From Deltaproteobacteria bacterium (GTDB taxonomy: Bacteria; Desulfobacterota; Desulfobacteria; Desulfobacterales; Desulfatirhabdiaceae): 55,955 nucleotides of DNA. The translations under genes and the position numbers were made by a program. Below the pieces are notes generated by a model that saw nothing but the letters and a program-made list of their open reading frames with translations, made no database searches and had not been told where the DNA came from. The stretch's first letter is position 1, and each line of letters begins with the position of its first letter. This document shows positions 24,983 to 33,492 of this stretch, in pieces. The stretch lies in the NCBI GenBank assembly GCA_016219185.1, contig JACRBZ010000006.1, positions 1 to 55,955 of the forward strand. Direction: 5' to 3'.

Positions 24983-26476
24983 TCATGACCTGCCTCGATA
25001 CAATGGCTGATTGCAGATGTCCGTAAGATTATAGGCACAAAAGGGAACCAGTCGGCCATCTTCCGCCACAACATGGATACAGCAGTCCCGGAGCCGCTCC
25101 AGATCCAGGTTCCATGCGTCCTGAAACGCCATGGCCGAAATGGAAAAAGACCTGTTGCGGGCAAATTCCAGAAAACGGTCAATGTCCATGGGGCGGGTCG
25201 CATCGGAACCAGGAATTTTATTCCCGCTGCTGCAAAAAATTGCTGCCTTGTCCTGTTTCCGATCCAGCGTTGAAACTTCCTGTCTTCTGCCTGCTGTTCT
25301 CTGATTCCCGTCCCCTGCCCCCCATTGCCGGGCAACCGCGGCAACAGCGCGCCTGGCGCCGATATCCGCCGCTTCCGGCGGACTGCCCGCGCTTGCGAGC
25401 GGCAGGGTTACAACAGGATTCAACCCGCCGCTTTCCGTAATGAAAAATCTGCCGTGAAACGAGCACAGCGCATTTTCACATCCCGGAGGGCGAAAATCAG
25501 AAGCCCGAACCCTTCCCCGGCTCTGGCTTTCAAGGGCCGCCAGGATTTCCGGAAGCGTGATGCGGTCACGATTTTGAGGCAGCTCCGGCCGGCGTCCGAA
25601 ATAACTGACCGGCTGAATGTGAATGCCCCGGACCGGCGGCGATGCCTTGACACCATAATCCAGAATTGCTCCCAACTGCTGATCGTTGATGCCGGGAACC
25701 ACCATGGGAACCAGCACCACGCCAAGGCCCGCATCCCCGCAGCGTGTGACGGCCAGATGTTTTTCAGCCACAAGCGCGCGTCCCCGGAGGCGAAGATACA
25801 CGTCATCGGAGAGGCTGTCAAACTGCAGGAATACCGAGGAGAGCCCCGCATTCTTGAGACGTTGCGCATAGCCTTCTTCCCTGGCCAGCCGCAGACCGTT
25901 GGTGTTGAGCTGAATAAATGAAAATCCCATGCCCCGCCCCATTTCGATGATTTGCGGTAAATCATTCCGGACCGTGGGCTCACCGCCGGAAAGCTGGATG
26001 TTGCAGGCAGGAGCCGCATGTTTAACCCTTTCGAACCAGAATCGGATGATCTCGAGGGTCGGATCGGGTTTCGGAGCGTTTCCGGCTGCCGCAAAACAGT
26101 ACGGGCAGGTAAGGTTGCAGCGCCCGGTGACCTCCAGAAGCGCGGTGCAGGTGATCTGCCGGTGTGCATCGCAGAGCCCGCAGTCAAAGGGACAGCCTTT
26201 TTCGGGTGCCGCATAACACACGGGAGGCCGGACCGGCAGTTTTGGCCGGGCCCAAGTTTCAAACGCCGGATCACCGCGCCAGATCACGGTATCAAAAAGC
26301 CCGTGCACATCACAGCGCTTTTCCAGAAAAACATCCATGCCATCCGTTGCCCGGAACGCCGGAATTTTTTTCAGACACACCGGACACAGACTTTCGGTCC
26401 GCGACAGCACCTGCCGTCCGGACAGGGCATTAGCGTCTTTCAACAGATCTGTGCTCAAAAATAAAAAACCCTTCAT
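24983..26476 (-). CDS. Radical SAM protein of the Mop-associated (TrsS-like) type
   Basis: A 497-residue protein. An N-terminal zinc-ribbon-like part has CPVC, KRCDVHG and CPFDCGLC. The radical SAM core starts near residue 110 with the cluster motif CNLTCPYC and the SAM-binding QLSGGEPTVRNDLP. A later part has CENALCSFHG, and the tail has ISAMAFQDAWNLDLERLRDC and VPFCAYN. It resembles the radical SAM family NCBI names TrsS, found beside mop and C-GCAxxG-C-C genes. The substrate is unknown. Residues about 386-428 (GAGDGNQRTAGRR onward) look like an in-frame insertion that family members lack. Cys, not selenocysteine, is used throughout. Confidence 0.85.
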   Translation of the reverse strand: MKGFLFLSTDLLKDANALSGRQVLSRTESLCPVCLKKIPAFRATDGMDVFLEKRCDVHGLFDTVIWRGDPAFETWARPKLPVRPPVCYAAPEKGCPFDCGLCDAHRQITCTALLEVTGRCNLTCPYCFAAAGNAPKPDPTLEIIRFWFERVKHAAPACNIQLSGGEPTVRNDLPQIIEMGRGMGFSFIQLNTNGLRLAREEGYAQRLKNAGLSSVFLQFDSLSDDVYLRLRGRALVAEKHLAVTRCGDAGLGVVLVPMVVPGINDQQLGAILDYGVKASPPVRGIHIQPVSYFGRRPELPQNRDRITLPEILAALESQSRGRVRASDFRPPGCENALCSFHGRFFITESGGLNPVVTLPLASAGSPPEAADIGARRAVAAVARQWGAGDGNQRTAGRRQEVSTLDRKQDKAAIFCSSGNKIPGSDATRPMDIDRFLEFARNRSFSISAMAFQDAWNLDLERLRDCCIHVVAEDGRLVPFCAYNLTDICNQPLYRGRS

Positions 26477-26505
26477 TTTTTTCCTGCTGCCATGCCCCCA
26501 TCGTT

Positions 26506-26647
26506 ATTCCACTTCGCATTCAAGCTGATACCTTTGCCAGCTTCATTGCGCTGCGATTCGACGTACTGAAGTCACATCGCTGCTCGTTCGCTTTCGCGGT
26601 CTCAGCCTGAATGCTTGCTGGAATATCATTTGAACGCAAAATGGAAT
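26506..26647. mobile_element. MITE-like element with 18-bp imperfect terminal inverted repeats
   Basis: ATTCCACTTCGCATTCAA at 26506-26523 pairs with TTGAACGCAAAATGGAAT at 26630-26647, 15 of 18 positions complementary. The 142-bp interval is non-coding, with TTCGACGTACT and TCGCTGCTCGTTCGC stretches of the sort seen in interspersed repeats. It lies between the C-GCAxxG-C-C gene and the radical SAM gene of one presumed operon. No target duplication was confirmed. Confidence 0.45.
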
Positions 26648-26669
26648 GACAATGGCAACAAGGGGTCAT

Positions 26670-27125
26670 TCACAGCGCCCTGTCCGGATCGGCCGGATCA
26701 AAGCCGTTTTCCAAGAGGATTTCCAGAATCCGGCCCCAGGTGTCCACCAGAAGGCGGCCGCACCGGTCCGGGTTCGGCTTGCAGCAATCTTCGCCGATGA
26801 TATCCTTGCAGGAAATCCCGGCATACGCCCCGCAGGCGCTTTGCTCGAACCACTCGGTCAGTTCGGAAAGCATCAAGGGGAGTTTATCCGCTTCTTTTTC
26901 GGCATCACTACCTTTTGCGCCGTACAGGGCCAGCACACAGGCCGCGCCGGTAAAAACCCCGCAGGCACCGCCGCTGTTTCCGGCCCCCATGCAAAGGCCG
27001 GCCATGGCGCGCACCAGATCCGGATTTTCCCTGCCCTGGGTTTCAAGGGCCAGAAGCATCAGCATCTGGCTGCAGCAATAGCCTTTGCCCGCCAGTTGAA
27101 TCATCCTGAAACCGATATCGTTCAT
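26670..27125 (-). CDS. C-GCAxxG-C-C family protein
   Basis: A 151-residue cysteine-rich helical protein with GYCCSQMLMLLALE at the start, CMGAGNSGGACGVFTGAAC in the middle and ISCKDIIGEDCC then CGRLL near the end. The spaced Cys fit the C-GCAxxG-C-C family, thought to bind a metal or redox cofactor in anaerobes. It matches the DVU_1555-type member found in Desulfovibrio mop loci, some of which carry selenocysteine; here all positions are Cys. Function unproven. It lies 76 bp downstream of the small redox protein. Confidence 0.85.
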   Translation of the reverse strand: MNDIGFRMIQLAGKGYCCSQMLMLLALETQGRENPDLVRAMAGLCMGAGNSGGACGVFTGAACVLALYGAKGSDAEKEADKLPLMLSELTEWFEQSACGAYAGISCKDIIGEDCCKPNPDRCGRLLVDTWGRILEILLENGFDPADPDRAL

Positions 27126-27201
27126 GGGTCTGTCACTCCTTCAGAATAGCTCACGGAAGCAATGCTCCGCATTGCCTTTCCGGAAAATCCGCAGCATGTC
27201 T

Positions 27202-27414
27202 TCATTTATCTTCGAGAGCCTGCTCCACTTCCGCCATTTTTCCCAGGGCCAGTTCCTCTGAAATCAGGACAAAACCGCAGATCGGGCATTGGGGCAGATC
27301 CGCCGTCATGCGGTTGCCCATATATGTCAACGTCGCAGGCCCCACGATCAGGTTGACATTACACTTGCGGCAGTTCCATGTCAAATCTTCCGGCCGGCTG
27401 TAATCTTGGTTCAT
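27202..27414 (-). CDS. Small two-CxxC redox/zinc protein (DVU_1557-like)
   Basis: A 70-residue protein with two Cys pairs, NCRKCNVNL and PQCPICGFVL, forming a zinc ribbon or rubredoxin-like knuckle, and the conserved tail ELALGKMAEVEQALEDK. It matches what NCBI calls the DVU_1557 family redox protein, always near mop. Its start overlaps the stop of the large oxidoreductase by ATGA, implying coupled synthesis and probably a complex or electron transfer with it. Confidence 0.85.
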   Translation of the reverse strand: MNQDYSRPEDLTWNCRKCNVNLIVGPATLTYMGNRMTADLPQCPICGFVLISEELALGKMAEVEQALEDK

Positions 27415-29678
27415 GACTGTCCCTTTCCGGCAACTTCCATCCGGTGGCTGTAAGCATTGTGAAGGATAAAGCCGCTGCCGGATACCGAATACTCCACCCA
27501 GAACGTGGTTTTATAAGGCTTGAAAGCGGCCATGCAGTGCCCGGTCACGGGATGAATAAGGGTTTCGCCAGTGCTTTCCGCATGATGAATGACTTTTTGG
27601 ATATCCGATATCAGGATCCGGCGGTCTTCCAGAATTTGTTGAATTTCCGGCGAAATGCTCAATACGATTTTTCCAAGATCATCCAGTTTTCTGAAGCCTT
27701 CCTGCCACACTTCATTCAGCAGTTCTTCTTTCAACCGGATACGGTTTTCCTGGCCCTGGGACCAGCCCGGACGTTTCCGGACCCCGGGGTCCGGCACAGC
27801 AGCATCCGGAAAAATCAGATCCAGTATGTGGACCGCGCGTTTCCCCGATACCGCCAGGTTGTCGCGGCAACCGGCACAGTACGTCAGATAATCCGCGGAA
27901 CTCTTTCCGGACACACGCTGCACAACGGTTTTTGCCAGATCGGGATTGGCGTTTTTCATCAAACCGCCAAAGCCGCAGCATTCGGTGTAGTTACGGCCCA
28001 GTTCCAGTTCCTCGAACGACTGACCCAGCCGGTGCAGGAGGCTTCGCACGTTTTGTTGAAGCCCGGGTTCATGGCGGGTGGTGCAGGGATCATGGACAGC
28101 CAGGGGCCGGCCCTCCTTAACGCAACTATCTTCCGGCAGGCCTTTTTCCTCCAGCACCTGCCACAAAGACAGGATTCCGGCTTCCGGCAGATGGGTCTTG
28201 AATATCCGGTAACAGGTGGAACAGGCCGGGATGATCCGCGGACTTCCCATGGCGATCCACTGGTCGCGCAGCCTGGAAAATTCCGTTTGAAATTGATCCT
28301 CCTGCCCTGCCCAGGATGCCGGTACATTGCAGCAACCCAGCATGAGGCCGACGCCGCCGGAAAGAACCCGGCGAAGGTGCGCATACACGCTTTTCACCTT
28401 CGCCGGATCGGAGGCGCTGAGCTGGCACCCGGGGAAAAAGACGGAAGCGCTGGTTTTGTGTCCGGGTTCATGGCGGACCATGGCAAACTGCGCGCTGTTG
28501 CTGAACGCCATGTCCAGAAGCGCGAATTCATGCGCCGATGGCGGCATTTTGCCTTTTTGAACCATATCCTTTCGGGCTTCAAGGCAAAGTGTCTGCATGG
28601 CGAAATCTTCCGGGCAGACCGCCTCGCACAGGCCGCAGAGGCTGCACGAATTGATGAGCTTGTTGGCCTGCCGCGACCCGATGACAATGGAGGCGTTGTT
28701 GTAGATCTCACGGGCGTATTTTTTCGGGTAGGCGCCGAAGCGCTCCAGATAGGCACAGACCTTAACGCATTCCAGGCACTGGCACTGCAGACAGCGGCCT
28801 GCTTCCCGGATGGTTTCATCCGGCGTGAATCCATGCACCGGATCTTGTGGCTGTACCGCGGGCAGGGGAATGACCCCATCGGTTCGGGTATAAAGTCTTG
28901 TGGGGTATGGGCCTTCCTTTTCCCGACCCGCAGTCAGAGACACTTTCTGTAAATACCGGTCCATGGAAGTTGCGGCCCGCCGACCTTCAGCAGCCAGCCA
29001 GACCGGGGAACGGGTTTCGTGCTGAAAATAACCGTAAGCAAATACGCCATTATTTTCATCCCGCAATGCCGCACCGATGTTCAGTCCCAGATATACGGCA
29101 TCAAAGCCGAGAGGCAGGTCAGAAAGGAAAGATTGGTCATGGAGGGGGGAGTTCAAGCGGATTTCCACACCAAGCGCGACAAGCTCGTGAATCTCTTCCG
29201 CCACCACATCCTGCGGCAGAATTGCTTCAGGCAGTTCCAGCAGACCGCCGCCGGGCCGATCCCCGGACGCAAACAAGGTAACCCCATACCCTTTCCGGGA
29301 CAGGTCCCAGGCCGCGGTCAGGCTGTCCAGATCGCTTCCCGCAATCGCAACGCGTTTTTCCTTTTTGGGAAGCGCCAGAACCCGCTGTTTCGGCGCAGGC
29401 GTTTTGACGCAGACGCGCTCCAACCGGCCGATTTCAATGGCCTGCCCGGCTTCCCTGCGTTTACAGCGGTCCCGGCACGGCGCATCGCAGATCCGTCCCA
29501 GGATAGCGGGAAATGGCATGGTTTTTCTCAGCACTTTCCAGGCTTCCAGGCAGGCTCCCCGCCCCATATGACCGACAAAAGCACGGGCATCCACGTGAAT
29601 CGGGCAGGCCGCCATGCACTCCGGCGGTTCTTCCTGAATACAGCGGTTTTCCAAAATCCGTAATTCTTTCTGATCCAT
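27411..29678 (-). CDS. Pyridine-nucleotide-disulfide oxidoreductase-like dicluster/CCG protein
   Basis: A 755-residue multi-domain redox protein. Residues 1-95 form a GltD-like iron-sulfur domain (PECMAACPIHVDA, RICDAPCRDRCKRR). About 107-250 is a shortened flavin domain whose usual GxGxxG reads AGSDLDS. Ferredoxin-like clusters follow (CLQCQCLECVKVC, CSLCGLCEAVCP). Then come two CCG-type domains as in heterodisulfide reductase (PGCQ with CC; HDPC, ECCGFGG and YCAGC). A C-terminal domain of about 85 residues is specific to the mop-linked family. It probably accepts electrons from the aldehyde oxidoreductase and passes them to a cytoplasmic or membrane pool. It lies 91 bp after mop. Confidence 0.88.
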   Translation of the reverse strand: MDQKELRILENRCIQEEPPECMAACPIHVDARAFVGHMGRGACLEAWKVLRKTMPFPAILGRICDAPCRDRCKRREAGQAIEIGRLERVCVKTPAPKQRVLALPKKEKRVAIAGSDLDSLTAAWDLSRKGYGVTLFASGDRPGGGLLELPEAILPQDVVAEEIHELVALGVEIRLNSPLHDQSFLSDLPLGFDAVYLGLNIGAALRDENNGVFAYGYFQHETRSPVWLAAEGRRAATSMDRYLQKVSLTAGREKEGPYPTRLYTRTDGVIPLPAVQPQDPVHGFTPDETIREAGRCLQCQCLECVKVCAYLERFGAYPKKYAREIYNNASIVIGSRQANKLINSCSLCGLCEAVCPEDFAMQTLCLEARKDMVQKGKMPPSAHEFALLDMAFSNSAQFAMVRHEPGHKTSASVFFPGCQLSASDPAKVKSVYAHLRRVLSGGVGLMLGCCNVPASWAGQEDQFQTEFSRLRDQWIAMGSPRIIPACSTCYRIFKTHLPEAGILSLWQVLEEKGLPEDSCVKEGRPLAVHDPCTTRHEPGLQQNVRSLLHRLGQSFEELELGRNYTECCGFGGLMKNANPDLAKTVVQRVSGKSSADYLTYCAGCRDNLAVSGKRAVHILDLIFPDAAVPDPGVRKRPGWSQGQENRIRLKEELLNEVWQEGFRKLDDLGKIVLSISPEIQQILEDRRILISDIQKVIHHAESTGETLIHPVTGHCMAAFKPYKTTFWVEYSVSGSGFILHNAYSHRMEVAGKGQS

Positions 29679-29769
29679 GGGATACTCCTGTCATGATCGG
29701 GTTACGGATTATCCGGCAAAAAGCCGGGAAGAGACGAAGCACCGCTCTTCCCGATTTTTCACCTTAAGC

Positions 29770-32487
29770 CTATTTCTTCAACCCGGCCAGAACCTTTTGC
29801 GGCAGGGCCGGCAAATGGGTGATCCGAACCCCGGTTGCGTTGGCAATGGCATTGATCACCGCCACGTGGGAAGAAGACAGCGGAAGCTCTCCCACGCCGG
29901 CTGCGCCAAAAGGCCCATGTTCGCGCGGCGTTTCCACATAATGGATGTCGATGGCATCGGGAATGTCCTTGATGTACGGAAGGCCGCAGGCGCTAAGACT
30001 CGTGTGCTTTTTGAGATCTTCAAAATCCTCTGAAAGCGCAAGTCCAATGCCCTGGGCCACACCGCCGTAAATCTGGCCGTCCACGGCAAGCCGGTTGTTG
30101 ATTTTGCCGACATCGGCAAATACGGTGAACCTGTCCACTTCCGTTTTACCGGTAGTCGTATCCACGGCCACTTCGGCCATGAACACGCCGTACATGTAAA
30201 CCGGAAACGGCGATCCCTGGCCGTTCTCATCGCAGGCCGTGCACATGGATGCCGTCCATTTACCCGAATATTTCAGCGGAATATTTTCAGCCTTCATCTC
30301 CGCGTATGTCCGGTAAGTTCCGTCCGGTTTGCGCATGGCATTTATCAGCATTTCACAGCCGTTTTTTATGGCATTTCCGGTCATCACCTGCTGGCGGCTG
30401 CCGCCCGAAGGCCCGCTGTTGGGGACCGTGGCCGTGTCGTTCATCACCAGCCGAATTTTTTCCGGCGCAATGCCAAGGGGCATCAGCGCCTCATGACAGG
30501 TGCCCAGGGCACCGATATCCGCGCCCTGTCCATGGTCTTCCCAGGACGAGCTGAGCACTACCCCATCGGGCGTCAATTCCACGGCGATTTCAGAGCCGTC
30601 CGGCCCGTCCAGGCCGCAGCCGTAGATGCCGATGGAAACGCCCACGCCCTTTTTCTTCTCCGGGGTTGACTCTGCTTTGGCGCGATTCAAAGCGGCTTTG
30701 TAAAGGGGACGCAGCCCATCGATCATTTCGGACAGGCTGAATGCATCCGGGACCTGGCCGGTCGGCGTGGTATCTCCCGGACGGTAAACATTCAGATAGC
30801 GAAGCTCCAGGGGATCCATGCCCAGCTTGGCAGCCAGATCATCCATCAGGCTTTCGGACGCCAGAAAACTCTGGGGCGACCCATAAGACCGGAAAGCCGA
30901 TCCCCAGGCATGGTTCGTACACACGGTCTTTCCCGACCCGCGGATATTGGCGATACCGTACCCCGCGCCGATGAACTGCGCGCCCCGGAGCGTCAAAAGG
31001 TCTCCGAATTCGGAATAGGGCCCATGATCCACGATCCAGTCACCTTCCATGGCCAGGATTTTTCCGTTTTTATCCGCGCCGAACTTCAGATTCACGAAAA
31101 ACGGCGAACGTTTCCCGGTATAAGTGATGTGCTGGAAATAATCGTATTTCAGCGTAACGGGTTTGCCGGTGGCCATGGCCGCAACCCCCAGCAGCGCTTC
31201 CATGGTGGGGCTGAATTTGTATCCGAAGGTTCCGCCCGTCGGGTTCTGGACCAGCCGCAGTTTTTCAGGCTCGATCCCCAGACCCGGGCAAATCATGGCA
31301 TGATGCAGAAAAATGGCGATGCTCTTGGAATGAATGGCAAGCCTTCCCGCATCGTCAAAATAAGCCAGGCCCACATCCGGCTCCATGGTCAGGTGCGGCT
31401 GCCTCTGCAGATAATAGTCGTTTTCCACGGTGCAGGCCGCAGCATCCATGATGGGTCCGGTTTCCTGCCCCTTGGCGCGTTTCTGCTCGAAATACACGTT
31501 GGGCGTTCCGGGGTGAATCTCGATGGCATCCCCTGCCATGGCCGCCGGAGCGCTCATGTAAGCCGGAAGCTCATCCAGCACGACCTTGACCTGGTCCGCG
31601 GCAGCCCGGGCATTGGCTTCCGTATCCGCGGCCACGATGGCAATGGCGTCCCCGAACTGAAAAACTTTTTCATCGCAGAGAATCGGGCGGTCCCAGCCGT
31701 CCCCCTTGTTCGTCGGAAAAGTGATCAGACCGGTAATCCGGTTCTTGCCCTTGACGTCCTTATGGGTAATGACTTTAACCACTCCCGGCATTTTTTCCGC
31801 TGCCGATGTATCGATCGAAAGGATATTGGCATGAGATGTTTTGGCCTGAACCAGGGCAAGCCGAAGGGTTCCGGCCGGCATTTTAAGACCCATGTCAGCC
31901 CCGAAATCCGTCACGCCCGTCACCTTGGCAATGGCGCTGGGCCTGGGGTATTTGCTTCCCCAGATGCGATTGTCCGCGGGCAGCTTGAATGCCAGATCAT
32001 TTTCGGTCATCTCGCCGCGCAGCACTTTGGCGGCATCCATCACCGCATCCACCAGGGGTTTGTATCCGGTGCATCGGCAGGCGTTTCGATGTTTTTGAAA
32101 CCAGTCCCTGACATCCTGGCGGGTGGGGCTGGGATTGGCATCCAGCAGGGCCTTGGCGGAGACAATGAAGCCCGGACTGCAGAAACCGCACTGGGCTCCG
32201 CCATGAACGGTCCAGGCAAGCTGAATGGGATGAAGTCTGTCCGGTCCGCCGATTCCCTCGATGGTCGTGATGCAGGCCTCATCCGGAACCCGGCTCATTT
32301 TGGTGATGCAGGAGCGGACCACCTTGCCGTCCAGGATCACCGAACAGCCCCCGCACTGTCCCTGGCCGCATCCGACCTTTGTTCCCGTCAGCTTGAGCTG
32401 TTCGCGCAGCGTTTCGGACAAAAACGAATCCGGGTTAACCACCATCAACTGCATTTTGCCATTGATATTCAAATTTTTTCGAATCAT
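29770..32487 (-). CDS. mop: Aldehyde oxidoreductase, single-chain molybdenum hydroxylase (Mop type)
   Basis: A 905-residue enzyme matching Desulfovibrio gigas aldehyde oxidoreductase in length and layout. Two 2Fe-2S domains (CGQGQCGGC; QCGFCSPGF and ACRCTGY) occupy residues 1-160. The molybdopterin part follows without an FAD domain and includes GGTFGYKFSPTMEA and the catalytic Glu at about 867 in GPFGAAGVGELPL. D. gigas Mop oxidises aldehydes to acids with molybdopterin cytosine dinucleotide. The MocA-like transferase at 15185-16297 could make that cofactor form. A good leftward promoter lies 170-200 bp upstream. Cytoplasmic. Confidence 0.95.
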   Translation of the reverse strand: MIRKNLNINGKMQLMVVNPDSFLSETLREQLKLTGTKVGCGQGQCGGCSVILDGKVVRSCITKMSRVPDEACITTIEGIGGPDRLHPIQLAWTVHGGAQCGFCSPGFIVSAKALLDANPSPTRQDVRDWFQKHRNACRCTGYKPLVDAVMDAAKVLRGEMTENDLAFKLPADNRIWGSKYPRPSAIAKVTGVTDFGADMGLKMPAGTLRLALVQAKTSHANILSIDTSAAEKMPGVVKVITHKDVKGKNRITGLITFPTNKGDGWDRPILCDEKVFQFGDAIAIVAADTEANARAAADQVKVVLDELPAYMSAPAAMAGDAIEIHPGTPNVYFEQKRAKGQETGPIMDAAACTVENDYYLQRQPHLTMEPDVGLAYFDDAGRLAIHSKSIAIFLHHAMICPGLGIEPEKLRLVQNPTGGTFGYKFSPTMEALLGVAAMATGKPVTLKYDYFQHITYTGKRSPFFVNLKFGADKNGKILAMEGDWIVDHGPYSEFGDLLTLRGAQFIGAGYGIANIRGSGKTVCTNHAWGSAFRSYGSPQSFLASESLMDDLAAKLGMDPLELRYLNVYRPGDTTPTGQVPDAFSLSEMIDGLRPLYKAALNRAKAESTPEKKKGVGVSIGIYGCGLDGPDGSEIAVELTPDGVVLSSSWEDHGQGADIGALGTCHEALMPLGIAPEKIRLVMNDTATVPNSGPSGGSRQQVMTGNAIKNGCEMLINAMRKPDGTYRTYAEMKAENIPLKYSGKWTASMCTACDENGQGSPFPVYMYGVFMAEVAVDTTTGKTEVDRFTVFADVGKINNRLAVDGQIYGGVAQGIGLALSEDFEDLKKHTSLSACGLPYIKDIPDAIDIHYVETPREHGPFGAAGVGELPLSSSHVAVINAIANATGVRITHLPALPQKVLAGLKK

Positions 32488-32656
32488 GCCGATCCTCCTC
32501 TGTATGGGGTGAATACGAACACAATCCGTCCGGCATCTGCCGGACGGCGTCAGCCTTTACCCAAACCGCAAGACAGCGGTCTAATGAAATCTATTAATAA
32601 TTACAGATTATTGTAACTTTTTCCGCAGTGTTTATGCCAATGTTGACATAACGAAA

Positions 32657-32685
32657 CATATAGGATAGGAAGCGGCGGATGTCAA
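32657..32685 (-). promoter_or_regulatory. Leftward mop promoter, overlapping a rightward one
   Basis: On the minus strand TTGACA (32685-32680) is followed after 17 bases by TATATG (32662-32657). On the plus strand TTGACA at 32643-32648 has a weaker TAGGAA 17 bases on, toward the gene at 32716. The two TTGACAT sequences form an everted repeat and resemble half-sites of the operator at 19253-19286, so common control is possible. Confidence 0.55.
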
Positions 32686-32715
32686 ATAAAGAAATTCTCG
32701 TGAAAGGATAACGCC

Positions 32716-33489
32716 ATGAATCCGACGCTCTCTGCCGAAAGTCATTTTTCGGGCATGTCGCCACATATAAAAACCGCTGCCATTTTCCGGCAACCCACGG
32801 CATCTGCTCAGCCCCTGCTGCGACTAAACGCATTGCTGGATGCGGCCATCCTCCCGTATGAGGTCAATGAGGAGCAAATTGAAAACTGGCTCGACACACT
32901 GGAAGCATCCGGGAATAAAACCGGGCCGATATACTGGCTGCTTTGGATAAGACTCATGGAAGCCGCGCTGCTGTGCGCCGGAAACTATGTGGACAACTGC
33001 GAATTTTGCGCTGCCGGGGATCTGCTGGTAAACCCGCGGGAAATACGGGTGCATTCCAATGATACCCGGCCCCCGGCTCTCAAATGGCGGCACGGACTTC
33101 TGAGCGAGCAGTTCCGGATAAACGGACACTCGCGAAGACATACGATCGAAACAATCAAAAATGAATATCGGCTTGAAATCACTCGCCCGCCGCTTTTGCC
33201 GACCCTGTTTCGCGGCCTGAAAGATTCGGGCCGGATCTCCGGCCCTTACCTGGCCCATACGGACCGGCGGATGCGCCGGATAACGGATGCAATCGGTTTT
33301 CTGGCAAGCTGGCAGATATTTGAAGCCGCAGACCTGCATCGCCGAACCCGCCAGGCAACTGCCGAGACACGATCCTTTATCGCATCGCATCTGTGCCGGT
33401 TCGACGACCGGATTTTCCGCCAGGCGGGGAATGCCGTTCAGCGCATGGCCATTGATCCCGCCGGCCCGTGCGACCTGCTGTCAACTTGA
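32716..33489 (+). CDS. Unknown protein divergent from mop
   Basis: I do not recognise this 257-residue protein. It is soluble, rich in Arg and His, with no signal peptide or membrane segment. A helical Trp-rich part (GPIYWLLWIRLMEAALLC) and a Cys pair (NCEFC) lie near residues 70-100. An AAAGGA ribosome site precedes the ATG. It ends three bases before the PHP phosphatase frame, so the two form an operon, and its promoter overlaps that of mop. A regulatory or accessory role for mop is a guess. Confidence 0.6.
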   Translation: MNPTLSAESHFSGMSPHIKTAAIFRQPTASAQPLLRLNALLDAAILPYEVNEEQIENWLDTLEASGNKTGPIYWLLWIRLMEAALLCAGNYVDNCEFCAAGDLLVNPREIRVHSNDTRPPALKWRHGLLSEQFRINGHSRRHTIETIKNEYRLEITRPPLLPTLFRGLKDSGRISGPYLAHTDRRMRRITDAIGFLASWQIFEAADLHRRTRQATAETRSFIASHLCRFDDRIFRQAGNAVQRMAIDPAGPCDLLST

Positions 33490-33492
33490 CGG

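Noticed and set aside
24983..27125. Selenocysteine in the radical SAM or C-GCAxxG-C-C protein
   Set aside because: Relatives may use it, but here both frames are uninterrupted, with Cys at the motif positions and no in-frame TGA needed.
27444..28952. A 502-codon plus-strand frame opposite the dicluster oxidoreductase
   Set aside because: The minus strand carries many conserved Cys motifs in a family-length protein; the plus frame has none.
30910..32616. A 568-codon plus-strand frame opposite mop
   Set aside because: The minus strand encodes a complete Mop enzyme of the expected length.
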